Origin: Paraflavitalea soli
Lineage (GTDB): Bacteria > Bacteroidota > Bacteroidia > Chitinophagales > Chitinophagaceae
Assembly: GCF_003555545.1 (NCBI RefSeq)
Contig: NZ_CP032157.1
Span: 1,120,546 to 1,184,545, forward strand
DNA length: 64,000 nt
Direction: 5' to 3'
Below are positions 45,283 to 53,663 of this stretch, in pieces. The position numbers and the translations under genes were made by a program. The notes beneath the pieces were generated by a model. It had not been told where the DNA came from. It saw nothing but the letters and a program-made list of their open reading frames with translations, and did no database searches. Position 1 is the stretch's first letter. Each line of letters starts with the position of its first letter.

Positions 45283-46485
45283 ATGAAAAAGCCAATCAAT
45301 GGATCAACTTTGATAATAGTATGGATAGCCTTGCTGTCGCCGGCAGCCATACTGGCCCAATCCATTATTAAAAAGGAGAGCCTCGTCAACGCCACCATCG
45401 ATGCCAATGGCAAATTGGTGATCACGCCTTCTAAAGCCTCTTCACAGCATGATTTCGACTTTTTTGAAGGCAGGTGGACGATCCACAACAAGAAATTGAA
45501 AGCACGGCTCACCGGCAACACCGAATGGATGGAGTATGATGGCGTCAATGACAACAAAAAGATACTTCGGGGAATCGGGCATACCAACAACAACAGGTCG
45601 GTGATTGATGGAAAGCCCTATGAAGGGGTAGGCTTAACCCTCTTCAATCCCACAACCCGGTTGTGGAGTATCTACTGGGCAAGCAGCAGGAATGGAATAT
45701 TGGACAAGGACAATCCCGTGGTAGGTTCTTTTGAAGGTGCTATTGGCAGTTTCTATGCACAGGAAACCTTCAATGGTAAACCCATTATCGTAATGGCCCG
45801 TTGGGATAAGACCAATCCCGATAAAGCCATCTGGAGCCAGGCATTTTCTGAAGACAAAGGAAAAACCTGGGAATGGAACTGGTACATGTACGAAAACAAG
45901 GTAATTGAAGATCCAAAAGAGCAATTGAAAAGATTACTTACCTTCGATCGATCCATACCCATACCGGCCTTGAGTTTCGATAAAGACGGCCAGTTGATCA
46001 TCAAAGCATCCCCAACATCTTCTCACAACGACTTCGATCTCCTGGCTGGTAAATGGAAAATGTACCACAAAAGACTAAAAACAAGACTAAGTAATAACAA
46101 CGAATGGCTCGACATGGAATCCGACGACATCAATTACGGAACTATACTGAATGGCATCGGAAATACAGATATTTATTTCGCTGATTTCGATGGCAAACCT
46201 TTTGAAGGATTCACCTTGCGCTTGTTCAACCCGGATACCCGCCTGTGGAGTTTGTATTGGGTGCCCAGCAATACCGGTATCCTGGATCCTCCGGTTGTAG
46301 GCTCATTCGATAATGATATAGGTCATTTTTTCTGTAAGGATACGTATAACGGGAAGCCAGTCATTGTCATGTTCCGCTGGGATATGCGCGACAGGAACCA
46401 TCCCGTCTGGAGCCAGGCCTTTTCGCCAGATAAAGGCAAGACCTGGGAATGGAATTGGATCAACGTGTCGTATAGGATAGACTAA
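45283..46485 (+). CDS. exported protein with two tandem copies of an unknown beta domain
   Basis: The 400-residue product has a signal peptide (ALLSPAAILAQ). Two copies of a roughly 155-residue domain occupy about 53-207 and 246-398. Each goes HDFD(F/L), G(R/K)W, H(N)K(R)(K)LK(A)R(T)RL, EW, LFNP.TRLWS(I/L)YW, VVGSF, FNGKPIIVM/YNGKPVIVM, and closes with DKGKTWEWNW. I recognise no certain family; a lipocalin-like or DUF1579-like beta-barrel is plausible. It is divergent from the MocR gene and 12 bp before a truncated AraC gene. Confidence 0.75.
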   Translation: MKKPINGSTLIIVWIALLSPAAILAQSIIKKESLVNATIDANGKLVITPSKASSQHDFDFFEGRWTIHNKKLKARLTGNTEWMEYDGVNDNKKILRGIGHTNNNRSVIDGKPYEGVGLTLFNPTTRLWSIYWASSRNGILDKDNPVVGSFEGAIGSFYAQETFNGKPIIVMARWDKTNPDKAIWSQAFSEDKGKTWEWNWYMYENKVIEDPKEQLKRLLTFDRSIPIPALSFDKDGQLIIKASPTSSHNDFDLLAGKWKMYHKRLKTRLSNNNEWLDMESDDINYGTILNGIGNTDIYFADFDGKPFEGFTLRLFNPDTRLWSLYWVPSNTGILDPPVVGSFDNDIGHFFCKDTYNGKPVIVMFRWDMRDRNHPVWSQAFSPDKGKTWEWNWINVSYRID

Positions 46486-46497
46486 TTGTAAAGCGAA

Positions 46498-46857
46498 ATG
46501 AACTACCAGGTATTTAATCTGCCGGAAATATTGCAGCCCTTTGTAAAATACTTTTGGGTGCTTGATGCTGTCACCGGTGATGCCATATCAACATTAAGGG
46601 CCTTTCCCGATAAGCCTTCCGGGCTTACCTATTCGGGTAAACTCACAGCCATTGGGATTTCACCCAAATTGTTTGCGAGGATTTCCCGGTTCCAGGAATC
46701 ACTGTATCAATTGCGTGCCGGTAAATACGACAAACTTTCTGATGTGGCTTATGAGAACGAATACTTTGATCAATCCTATTTTATAAGAGTCTTCAAAGAG
46801 TTTACCGGTTTTTCACCTGTACAATTCAAAAAGAACTTGCAGTCCTCTTCCTCTTGA
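46498..46857 (+). pseudogene. AraC-family regulator with a large internal deletion
   Basis: The 119-residue frame starts like the DUF6597 sensory domain of AraC regulators (FNLPEILQPFVKYFWVLDA) and after about 45 residues passes into the distal part of the AraC DNA-binding domain (IGISPKLFARISRFQ, SDVAYENEYFDQSYFIRVFK, TGFSPVQF). Full members have about 270 residues, so roughly 150, including most of the sensory domain and the first helix-turn-helix, are missing in frame. It probably no longer works, though a small dimer competitor is conceivable. It is 12 bp after the duplicated-domain gene. Confidence 0.7.
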
Positions 46858-46904
46858 CAAAGCATCCATAGGGAAGGTATAGCCCACTTGGGATTAAACC
46901 CAAA

Positions 46905-46932
46905 AAAGCCCTGCTCAAATGAGCAAGGCTTT
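46905..46932 (+). terminator. terminator-like hairpin after the AraC remnant
   Basis: AAAGCC-TGCTCA pairs with TGAGCA-GGCTTT with one mismatch. It lies 47 bp after the stop, preceded by A-rich and followed by T-containing sequence. Confidence 0.65.
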
Positions 46933-47258
46933 ATCATATATAGTAAGATAGGTGGTATCATGTACCTGCCGGATACCCGAAGGCCTCCGCGCTGACTTGA
47001 TTGTCTGCTGCGATGCCGCCGGTTGCCGGCCAGGCGCCGATCGAAATAAACCAACAACCAAAACCTGGGCCCAACTCTTTCTGTTTGGTAACCTGTGCTC
47101 TTTGTCTGGTAGTCGACGTTCACCGTAATCAGTAAGCACAAGTATCAGAAAATTTCCCCAGTGGCAATAGCCCTCAGCTGACAGCCGATAACCATCAGCC
47201 CACCACTAATCGCTATAACTAAACAGCGAAAGCCAATTCAAAAGATTCGAAGCAAAGG

Positions 47259-47289
47259 GCTCGTAGCTCGCAGCTCGTGGCTCGCAGCT
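47259..47289. repeat. heptanucleotide array GCTCGNN
   Basis: GCTCGTA, GCTCGCA, GCTCGTG and GCTCGCA follow each other at 47259, 47266, 47273 and 47280, then GCT. Confidence 0.75.
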
Positions 47290-47453
47290 TCTCTTCAGCA
47301 AGTGTTGCACAACACTTTGTAGTTCCATCAACCATGCTTAGGGGCCCCGTCCACACGATCGATTGCTTTGGTAACTGTTCCATACAAACGTACGACATCC
47401 AGATACCCGTTTCCAAATGCCTGATTGTCGATTTCGTCTATTTTGTATAAAAT

Positions 47454-47488
47454 GTAAAAAATCGACGTAATGTGCGTCGATTTTTTAC
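47454..47488. repeat. perfect 14-bp-arm palindrome with 7-base loop
   Basis: GTAAAAAATCGACG (47454-47467), loop TAATGTG, CGTCGATTTTTTAC (47475-47488). It has the A-tract/stem/T-tract form of a bidirectional terminator, but no gene ends within several hundred bases. An attachment site or regulator site is an alternative. Confidence 0.7.
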
Positions 47489-47629
47489 AAAATATACGAA
47501 AATAACAAAACCGGCCATGCCACTTTTGAATTTGGCACGACCCATGTTGTGTGTTTACTAAGTGCCAGGGGAAGTCAGGGTGACAGAAACAAGCTGCCAG
47601 GAACAGTAAGTCAAATTTATTCCAAAAAG

Positions 47630-47681
47630 TTATAGAGCTCTTATAGAGTACTTATAGAGCACTTATAGAGGCTTATATGGC
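47630..47681. repeat. 11-bp-period degenerate tandem array, TATAGAG core (array C)
   Basis: TATAGAG starts at 47631, 47642, 47653 and 47664, and TATATGG at 47675, exactly 11 bp apart. Four variable bases separate the cores. Confidence 0.78.
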
Positions 47682-48102
47682 AGGATTCTCCTGAGATTTC
47701 TCTGGGGATAGCAGTAGGATAATAGCATCAAACACCAAAACAGGCCGTTTTCGCGACAAACAGCCTTAAAATACTATCTACTGCAGTTAAAGATGTGTAG
47801 CTGATCAACTCGTATACCCAAAAGACGAGCCACTTGCTACTAGTCAACCATTCAAAACGCGTCAGCAATGCTGGATTCTGTCTCCTGTCTTCTAAATTCT
47901 GTATTCCATATTCTAAATTCTTTTCTTATTATTGCAGGGCATTTCATGAACAACTACTTCAAAATATTCTATTCGTACATGGCATTCCTGCGGAGCGCCT
48001 GTGCGAACGTGCCATAATCTTTCATTCCCTTTTCCTTTTATTGCTTCCCGTTGACAGGGTGATCGCTCCCCCTGCATATTTATTCATTTTAAACAATTTA
48101 TT

Positions 48103-49170
48103 GTGAAACGTATTGCTGTTACCGGCATGGGTAAAGTAGGCTCTTTAGTGGGCACTTTACTGGCCGACATGTTTACCGTTACAGGTATTGACAAGCAGGC
48201 CCCCGCCGCACCTGTTGATTTTACGACCGTCGAAGGCAATGTGGCCGATCCCGCTGCCCTGCGCCAATTGCTCAGCGGCCAGGATGCTGTCGTATCCTGC
48301 CTGCCTTACCACCTCAACCTCGCCGTGGCCCGTATAGCTTATGAACTGGGCATTCATTATTTCGATCTTACAGAAGATGTAGCCACCACCGCTGCCATCC
48401 GCCAGATGGCTGAAACATCCAAAGGAGTGATGATCCCCCAGTGTGGACTGGCGCCCGGTTTTATTGGCATTGCAGGTGCCCAGCTGGCCCAGTCATTTAC
48501 CCGCGTAAGAGATATGGAACTCAGGGTAGGCGCCCTGCCCAGGTATCCCAATGGCCTGATGGGTTATTCCTTTACCTGGTCGCCCGCAGGTGTGATCAAT
48601 GAATACATCAATGATGCGGAAGTGATCCACAATGGTGTGCGTAAAATGGTACCTTCGCTGGAAGGATTGGAAACCATCAATATCGAAGGACAGGAATTTG
48701 AAGCCTTCTCCACCTCCGGTGGACTGGGCACTTTGTGTGAGACCCTCGAAGGAAAAGTTGATACCCTCAATTATAAGACCATCCGTTACCCGGGTCATGC
48801 GCGCCTGATGCGTTTCCTGTTATATGAATTGATCCTGAAAGAAAAAAGAGAACTGCTGGAACAGATACTCACAGAAGCCAAACCACCCGTAAGCCAGGAT
48901 GTTGTATATGTATATGCCGTAGTGGAAGGATGGGCCGGCAAGGAATTAAAACGTGAAGAGTTTTACCGGGCTTACCATCCCCGTGATATCAATGGCCGCA
49001 ACTGGCGTGCCATCTCCTGGACTACTGCTGCTTCCGTAGCGGCTGTAGTGGAAATGGTAGCTACAGGCAGCCTGCCCAATAAAGGATTTGTAAAACAGGA
49101 AGACATTGCCCTCGATGCATTTTATGCCACCCGTTGGGGACGTCTCTATGCCGAAGAACAAAATGATTAA
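48103..49170 (+). CDS. saccharopine dehydrogenase-family protein
   Basis: The GTG start at 48103 gives the Rossmann motif at once (KRIAVTGMGKVGSLVGTLL). The 355-residue product shows DAVVSCLPYHLNLAVARIAY, HYFDLTEDVATT and CGLAPGFIGI, as in saccharopine dehydrogenase-like reductases that interconvert saccharopine with glutamate and aminoadipate semialdehyde. The stop is 11 bp before a DUF1338 gene, whose product acts on 2-oxoadipate. The pair therefore suggests lysine breakdown through the aminoadipate route. Carboxynorspermidine-type activity is the main alternative. Confidence 0.85.
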   Translation: MKRIAVTGMGKVGSLVGTLLADMFTVTGIDKQAPAAPVDFTTVEGNVADPAALRQLLSGQDAVVSCLPYHLNLAVARIAYELGIHYFDLTEDVATTAAIRQMAETSKGVMIPQCGLAPGFIGIAGAQLAQSFTRVRDMELRVGALPRYPNGLMGYSFTWSPAGVINEYINDAEVIHNGVRKMVPSLEGLETINIEGQEFEAFSTSGGLGTLCETLEGKVDTLNYKTIRYPGHARLMRFLLYELILKEKRELLEQILTEAKPPVSQDVVYVYAVVEGWAGKELKREEFYRAYHPRDINGRNWRAISWTTAASVAAVVEMVATGSLPNKGFVKQEDIALDAFYATRWGRLYAEEQND

Positions 49171-49181
49171 AACGATTTGAT

Positions 49182-50087
49182 ATGTCAAGTACAACAGATA
49201 CATTGGAAAAAGTGTTGTCCGGGCTTATGCAGCGGTACCAGCAACGGGTACCCGACGTGGCGGCTATTATTAAAGCCATGATCAAAGCCGGCATCATTGC
49301 CCGTGAGCAGGATATAGAGAATGATCATATCGCTTTCAGGACACTGGGCGTGCCCCACCTCGGTATCGCTTCCCTGGAAAAGATATTCCTCTATTATGGA
49401 TACCAGAAAAGGGATTACTATTATTTCAAGGAGAAAAAGCTCAATGCTTATTGGTATGCACCCCCTGTTGCCGGGCTGCCCCGCATATTTGTATCCGAAC
49501 TGCGCGTGGCCGATCTGAGCCCACAGGCCCGGCAGATCATTCATCATTATACCGATAAGGTAAGCTCCGATCCTGTCGATGCCATCAACCTCGATGATGC
49601 GGTGGCTGTAGATCATTACCTGCACAGCAGTTCCTGGGAACTGCCCACCCTGGCCGATTATGAAGCCATGGCCGCTGAGTCCGAATACGCTGCCTGGGCC
49701 ATTTACAACAGGTATTACCTCAACCATTATACCTTGTCCGTACACAACCTGCCCAAACCTTATGACACCCTGGAGGTATTCAATGGTTTCCTGGAACAAA
49801 ATGGCATTGTGCTCAATGATGCCGGTGGCAAGATCAAGCAGAGCCCCGATGGCAACCTGCTGCAGAGCAGTACCGTGGCAGGCATGGTGGATGCGGAATT
49901 TGCCGGTGGCGATCATAAAGCTATTCCCGGCTCCTATGTCGAGTTTGCCGAAAGAAGGGTCCTGGAAGCATTCCGTCATTTACCGGCCGATCAGATCACC
50001 CCGGCCCATCGCCGGGAAGGATTTGAAGCAGGGAATGCAGATAAGATATTTGAAAGCACCTACCTGGAGCAGGCAGGTAAAAGATAG
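49182..50087 (+). CDS. DUF1338 protein, likely 2-oxoadipate dioxygenase/decarboxylase (HglS-like)
   Basis: The 301-residue cytoplasmic protein starts with helices, then the metal-binding-type motif ENDHIAFRTLG (His49), FLYYGYQKRDYYYFKEKKLN and PRIFVSELRVADL. Later it has NHYTLSVHNL and VEFAERRVLEAF, which may carry the remaining His and Glu ligands. DUF1338 enzymes are Fe(II) oxygenases that turn 2-oxoadipate into D-2-hydroxyglutarate in lysine catabolism. The length is shorter than bacterial HglS (over 400), fitting the compact form. It is 11 bp after the saccharopine dehydrogenase-like gene, in one operon. Confidence 0.85.
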   Translation: MSSTTDTLEKVLSGLMQRYQQRVPDVAAIIKAMIKAGIIAREQDIENDHIAFRTLGVPHLGIASLEKIFLYYGYQKRDYYYFKEKKLNAYWYAPPVAGLPRIFVSELRVADLSPQARQIIHHYTDKVSSDPVDAINLDDAVAVDHYLHSSSWELPTLADYEAMAAESEYAAWAIYNRYYLNHYTLSVHNLPKPYDTLEVFNGFLEQNGIVLNDAGGKIKQSPDGNLLQSSTVAGMVDAEFAGGDHKAIPGSYVEFAERRVLEAFRHLPADQITPAHRREGFEAGNADKIFESTYLEQAGKR

Positions 50088-50143
50088 TTGAAGATAAAAA
50101 CGAGGCTAAGGGAGTATTATTCAGAAAGCAAAAGAACGAAAGT

Positions 50144-50431
50144 TTAAGTGCGGGCAGGTCGAACAGGCGCCTTTGATGCATTGATAATGGGCTCACCTAG
50201 CTCCGCCTCTAATTTGGCAAGTGTCTTAAGCGTTAGGTTGTGATAGCCTTTTAACCATTTATTGATCTCAGAAGGCTTTTTCTTCATTTTGTCAGCCAGG
50301 TCTTTTTGAGTATACCCCTTGGCTTTTAGGATTTGGTTAATTCGTAATACAATATCGGTGTACTGTCGTACGAAGATCCTTACCTCTTCAGGTGTTTCTT
50401 CCTGTATTCTTTTGGCAACTTTGCTCTTCAT
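50144..50431 (-). CDS. XRE-type helix-turn-helix protein, putative antitoxin
   Basis: The 95-residue protein has a helix-turn-helix at about 30-85 (ILKAKGYTQKDLADKMKKKP, SEINKWLKGYHNLTLKTLAK). It is typical of HigA-like antitoxins and probably represses its own promoter. It lies 11 bp after the frameshifted gene 50443-50974 on the same strand, in toxin-first order. A stand-alone repressor is possible, but the tight pairing with a single unknown gene favours an antitoxin. Confidence 0.72.
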   Translation of the reverse strand: MKSKVAKRIQEETPEEVRIFVRQYTDIVLRINQILKAKGYTQKDLADKMKKKPSEINKWLKGYHNLTLKTLAKLEAELGEPIINASKAPVRPART

Positions 50432-50442
50432 ATCAGTATTTG

Positions 50443-50974
50443 TTATAGAAAAATTTCTTCATCCCCATTATCAGATAGGATTTTTCTTCTGTTACTATCT
50501 ATAATAATTTCCTTATTTCTTAATGCCTCTTCTATGCGTTTGGCAAACTGGCAAGCTTCCACCCATTTTAAATTCAACTGCCTGCTTCCCTGGTTGGTAT
50601 GCGCAGATTTAACCCCGCCATTGAACAGAACCACCAAATCACTGCGATTGTGTATTCTTAATGCATAAAGCCTTAAGGGAAAATTAGGATACAAAAAAAG
50701 TGATCTCACCTACAGTGACTTTCCCCTTATTGGGTAAGCCCACCACCTCATTTTCAAACCGATTAAACAAGAGGTCAATTGCACCGTGATCTTCCCCAAT
50801 GCTATCTAAAATAAAACTTAATAATTTTTGGGTATCTCGTTTTAGATCCGGCATGGCATCATGCTTATCAAAAAACTTATCGGTTTCATTTTCTTTCGCA
50901 TCTTCCCATCTAACTGTATAAAAGGTGCATTTGTTTGATTCGTCATCCCAAATTTCTAACGCAAAGGTATTCAC
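50443..50974 (-). pseudogene. putative toxin partner of the XRE protein, frameshifted in a T7 run
   Basis: The frame from 50974 encodes 96 residues (MNTFALEIWDDESNKCTFYT...GKVTVGEITFF) and then stops at 50684. Taking one T out of the run at 50699-50693 joins it to the frame ending at 50443, giving one protein of about 176 residues that continues LYPNFPLRLYALRIHNRSDL, VVLFNGGVKSAHTNQ and RKILSDNGDEEIFL. The second part looks like a continuation, not a separate gene. No named toxin family is recognised, although PLRLYALRI...VVLFNGG recalls RelE/HigB-like strands. The cause is a homopolymer error, phase variation or inactivation. Confidence 0.65.
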
Positions 50975-51288
50975 TTATAAGTTAATTTACAAGTTGGATA
51001 TTGGAGGATAATTTTCTATCCGGACAAATATATTTTATTTATAGAATATTTAATAAGTATAACTCGTAAATTGATGAAATTAGTTTAGTTATGAATAAAT
51101 TACTGAAAAAGCTTTTGTCGATCTTCCCGGGCCGTGTTGTATTTCACCCATGTGGAATAACAAGGGCGGCGCCATTAATTGTTTATTTAACACTTAAAAT
51201 ATATTTATTACATTGCATTCTCAGTGACTAGCATTGACTGTATACCAGATTCTGTGGCATCTCTTCCGGCGATGCTGCGTTTTTTAAA
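50975..51288. other. AT-rich divergent intergenic region
   Basis: It holds the promoter regions of the toxin-antitoxin unit (minus) and the GH127 gene (plus). It is strongly AT-rich (for example TATATTTTATTTATAGAAT near 51026). No hairpin or repeat stands out. Confidence 0.4.
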
Positions 51289-53661
51289 ATGTCTTCATTC
51301 ATGATCAGGAAAAGACTTGCCTACGCTTTTTTATTGCTGCTTACTGGAACTACCTATGCCCGGCAGCCACTACAAACCTTTCCCCTTTCTGATGTGCGCC
51401 TGCTCGAAGGCCCATTTAAAGCGGCGCAGCAAACGGATATGAACTATATGCTTTCCCTGGAGCCTGACCGCCTGCTTGTCCCTTTCCTGCGCGAAGCGGG
51501 CCTGCCTGTAAAGGCTGCCTCTTATGGCAACTGGGAAAATACCGGTCTCGATGGTCATATCGGCGGCCATTACCTATCGGCCTTATCATTGATGTATGCT
51601 TCCACAGGGGAGGAGCGCGTAAAGCAAAGGTTGGATTATATGATCGATCAGTTGGCTTTATGCCAGCAGGCCAATGGTGATGGATACATCGGTGGCATTC
51701 CCGGCGGCAAAGCCATGTGGAAGGATGTAGCGGCGGGTAAAATAGATGCCGGTGCATTCTCTTTGAATAACAAATGGGTGCCCCTCTACAATATCCATAA
51801 ACTCTATGCGGGCTTGTATGATGCCTGGATGGTCGCCGGCAATCAAAAAGCAAGACTATTATTGGTGAACCTCTGCAACTGGTGTGTGCAATTGGTCTCC
51901 GGCCTTTCTGATGCGCAGGTGCAACAAATGCTCCGGAGTGAACATGGCGGATTGAATGAAACCTTTGCCGATGTGGCCGCCGCTACGGGCAATCAACAAT
52001 ACCTGGAGCTTGCCCGCCGCTTTTCCGACCGTCGTATCCTTGATCCTTTGGTGCAACAAAAAGATGCCCTCACCGGCCTCCATGCCAATACCCAAATTCC
52101 CAAAGTAATAGGCTATAAGCGCATCGCTGAGGTGGCGCATGATACCACTTGGGCCAGCGCCGCTGCTTTCTTTTGGAATACCGTCGTACAGCACAGATCA
52201 GTGTCCATAGGAGGAAACAGCGTGCGGGAGCATTTCCATCCTTCCAATGATTTCAGCTCTATGTTGGAATCACGCGAAGGCCCGGAGACCTGCAACTCCT
52301 ACAATATGCTCAAGCTTACCAAACACCTCTTCCTTACTGCGCCTTCGGCTGCCTATATGGATTATTATGAGCGTACCTTATACAACCATATTCTTTCCTC
52401 ACAAAGGCCCACGGGTGGATTTGTTTATTTCACCCCCATGCGCCCCCAGCATTACCGGGTGTATTCTCAGCCCCAGGATGGCTTTTGGTGCTGTGTAGGA
52501 TCGGGCCTCGAGAACCATGGCAAATATGGTGAGCTGATCTATGCACACAATACGACAGATGTCTACATTAACCTGTTTATACCATCGGTGCTCACCTGGA
52601 AAGAAAAAGGATTGAAGCTGTCACAACAGACCAGGTTCCCGTATGAAGAGAAGTCCTCCATTCAACTGGAGCTGAAAAAGCCGGCCCGTTTTGCTATCCG
52701 GTTGCGGCAGCCGTCCTGGATCACCAATCATCAGCTGAAAGTATTGGTGAATGGGAAACCATTTCCTGTGGCTGCCCCCGACGCTTCCTCCTATATTACC
52801 ATCAGCCGCCTGTGGAAGTCAGGTGATGTGATTACCCTTCAGTTGCCCATGCATACCGAAGCGGAGTTTTTACCTGATAGTTCCCAATGGGTTTCTTTTG
52901 TACACGGGCCTGTCGTTCTCGCCGCAGCAACCGATACCACCCGCCTGGATGGTTTGCTGGCCGATGGCAGCCGGATGGGCCATATAGCCGCCGGGCCACT
53001 CATTCCCCTGGAAGAGGCGCCATTGGCAGTTGGTAATCAAGCCCAATTGGCGGCGGCTATCAAGACCGACCAACTGAACAATTTAACATTCAAAGCGCCC
53101 GGCCTTTTCGATCAATCAAAATACAGCCAACTCACTTTGCAGCCTTTCTTCACCGTGCACAACAGCCGCTACGTGATCTATTTTCCCTATACAAAGCCTG
53201 AAAACCTGGGCCAGCTTAAGCAGGCCATGGCAGATAAAGAAAAGGCGAGGATGGCGCTGGAAGCCATCACCGTTGATCTTGTACATTGTGGTGAACAACA
53301 ACCGGAATCTGATCATCAGTTTAAAGGCGAGAGAACGGAATCGGGATCATTCCGGGAAGAACATTTCCGCAATGCGAAGGGATGGTTCTCCTATGTCTTG
53401 CGCAATGAAGGCGCCCTGGCAAAAAAACTGCGGGTAAAATACTATGGACGTGAGCGCAACAGGCAATTTGATATATACGTAAATGATATATTGCTTTCTA
53501 CCGTAAAGCTGGAAGGAGAAGGTAGGGATGCATTCACGGATGCGGATTACGCATTGCCCGAAAGCCTGCTCGCTCATGCAGCTACCTCGATCACTGTAAA
53601 GTTTGTTGCTAAAGAAGGAGCTGCTACCGCCAATATTTTTGAAGTACGGCTGTTGAAATAG
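51289..53661 (+). CDS. GH127-type beta-L-arabinofuranosidase-domain protein
   Basis: The 790-residue protein has a signal peptide (RLAYAFLLLLTGTTYA). The (alpha/alpha)6 barrel follows, with GLDGHIGGHYLSALSLMYAS and PLYNIHKLYAGLYDAW. The zinc-site and catalytic residues of the family are present: Glu333 and Cys335 in EGPETCNSYNMLK, and Cys401-Cys402 in FWCCVGSGLENHG. C-terminal DUF4986-like (about 520-640) and DUF6805-like beta domains follow, the latter ending near FVAKEGAATANIFEVRLLK. It removes beta-L-arabinofuranosyl residues from plant glycans in the periplasm. It is not next to other arabinan genes here; the stop is 2 bp from the convergent dusB. Confidence 0.9.
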   Translation: MSSFMIRKRLAYAFLLLLTGTTYARQPLQTFPLSDVRLLEGPFKAAQQTDMNYMLSLEPDRLLVPFLREAGLPVKAASYGNWENTGLDGHIGGHYLSALSLMYASTGEERVKQRLDYMIDQLALCQQANGDGYIGGIPGGKAMWKDVAAGKIDAGAFSLNNKWVPLYNIHKLYAGLYDAWMVAGNQKARLLLVNLCNWCVQLVSGLSDAQVQQMLRSEHGGLNETFADVAAATGNQQYLELARRFSDRRILDPLVQQKDALTGLHANTQIPKVIGYKRIAEVAHDTTWASAAAFFWNTVVQHRSVSIGGNSVREHFHPSNDFSSMLESREGPETCNSYNMLKLTKHLFLTAPSAAYMDYYERTLYNHILSSQRPTGGFVYFTPMRPQHYRVYSQPQDGFWCCVGSGLENHGKYGELIYAHNTTDVYINLFIPSVLTWKEKGLKLSQQTRFPYEEKSSIQLELKKPARFAIRLRQPSWITNHQLKVLVNGKPFPVAAPDASSYITISRLWKSGDVITLQLPMHTEAEFLPDSSQWVSFVHGPVVLAAATDTTRLDGLLADGSRMGHIAAGPLIPLEEAPLAVGNQAQLAAAIKTDQLNNLTFKAPGLFDQSKYSQLTLQPFFTVHNSRYVIYFPYTKPENLGQLKQAMADKEKARMALEAITVDLVHCGEQQPESDHQFKGERTESGSFREEHFRNAKGWFSYVLRNEGALAKKLRVKYYGRERNRQFDIYVNDILLSTVKLEGEGRDAFTDADYALPESLLAHAATSITVKFVAKEGAATANIFEVRLLK

Positions 53662-53663
53662 GG

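Larger units (their letters stand above)
46933..48102. other. gene-poor, repeat-rich region
   Basis: About 1.17 kb without a convincing gene. Short frames here (such as 46776-47141 minus and 47834-48106 plus) have low-complexity or unlikely protein sequences. It contains a heptad array, a 14-bp-arm palindrome and an 11-bp-period array, listed separately. Bases 47875-47925 are a TTCTAAATTCTGTATTC-like low-complexity stretch. Confidence 0.6.

Noticed and set aside
46776-47141. 121-residue minus-strand frame in the repeat-rich region
   Set aside because: It overlaps the AraC remnant and a terminator hairpin and has an unlikely composition.
46933-48102. tRNA or other structured RNA gene in the gene desert
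   Set aside because: No cloverleaf with TTCGA loop or acceptor stem could be found by eye; the clear structures are a palindrome and short repeats.
47834-48106. 90-residue plus-strand frame before the saccharopine dehydrogenase-like gene
   Set aside because: It derives from a low-complexity TTCTAAATTC-type stretch and overlaps the next start; the sequence does not look like a protein.
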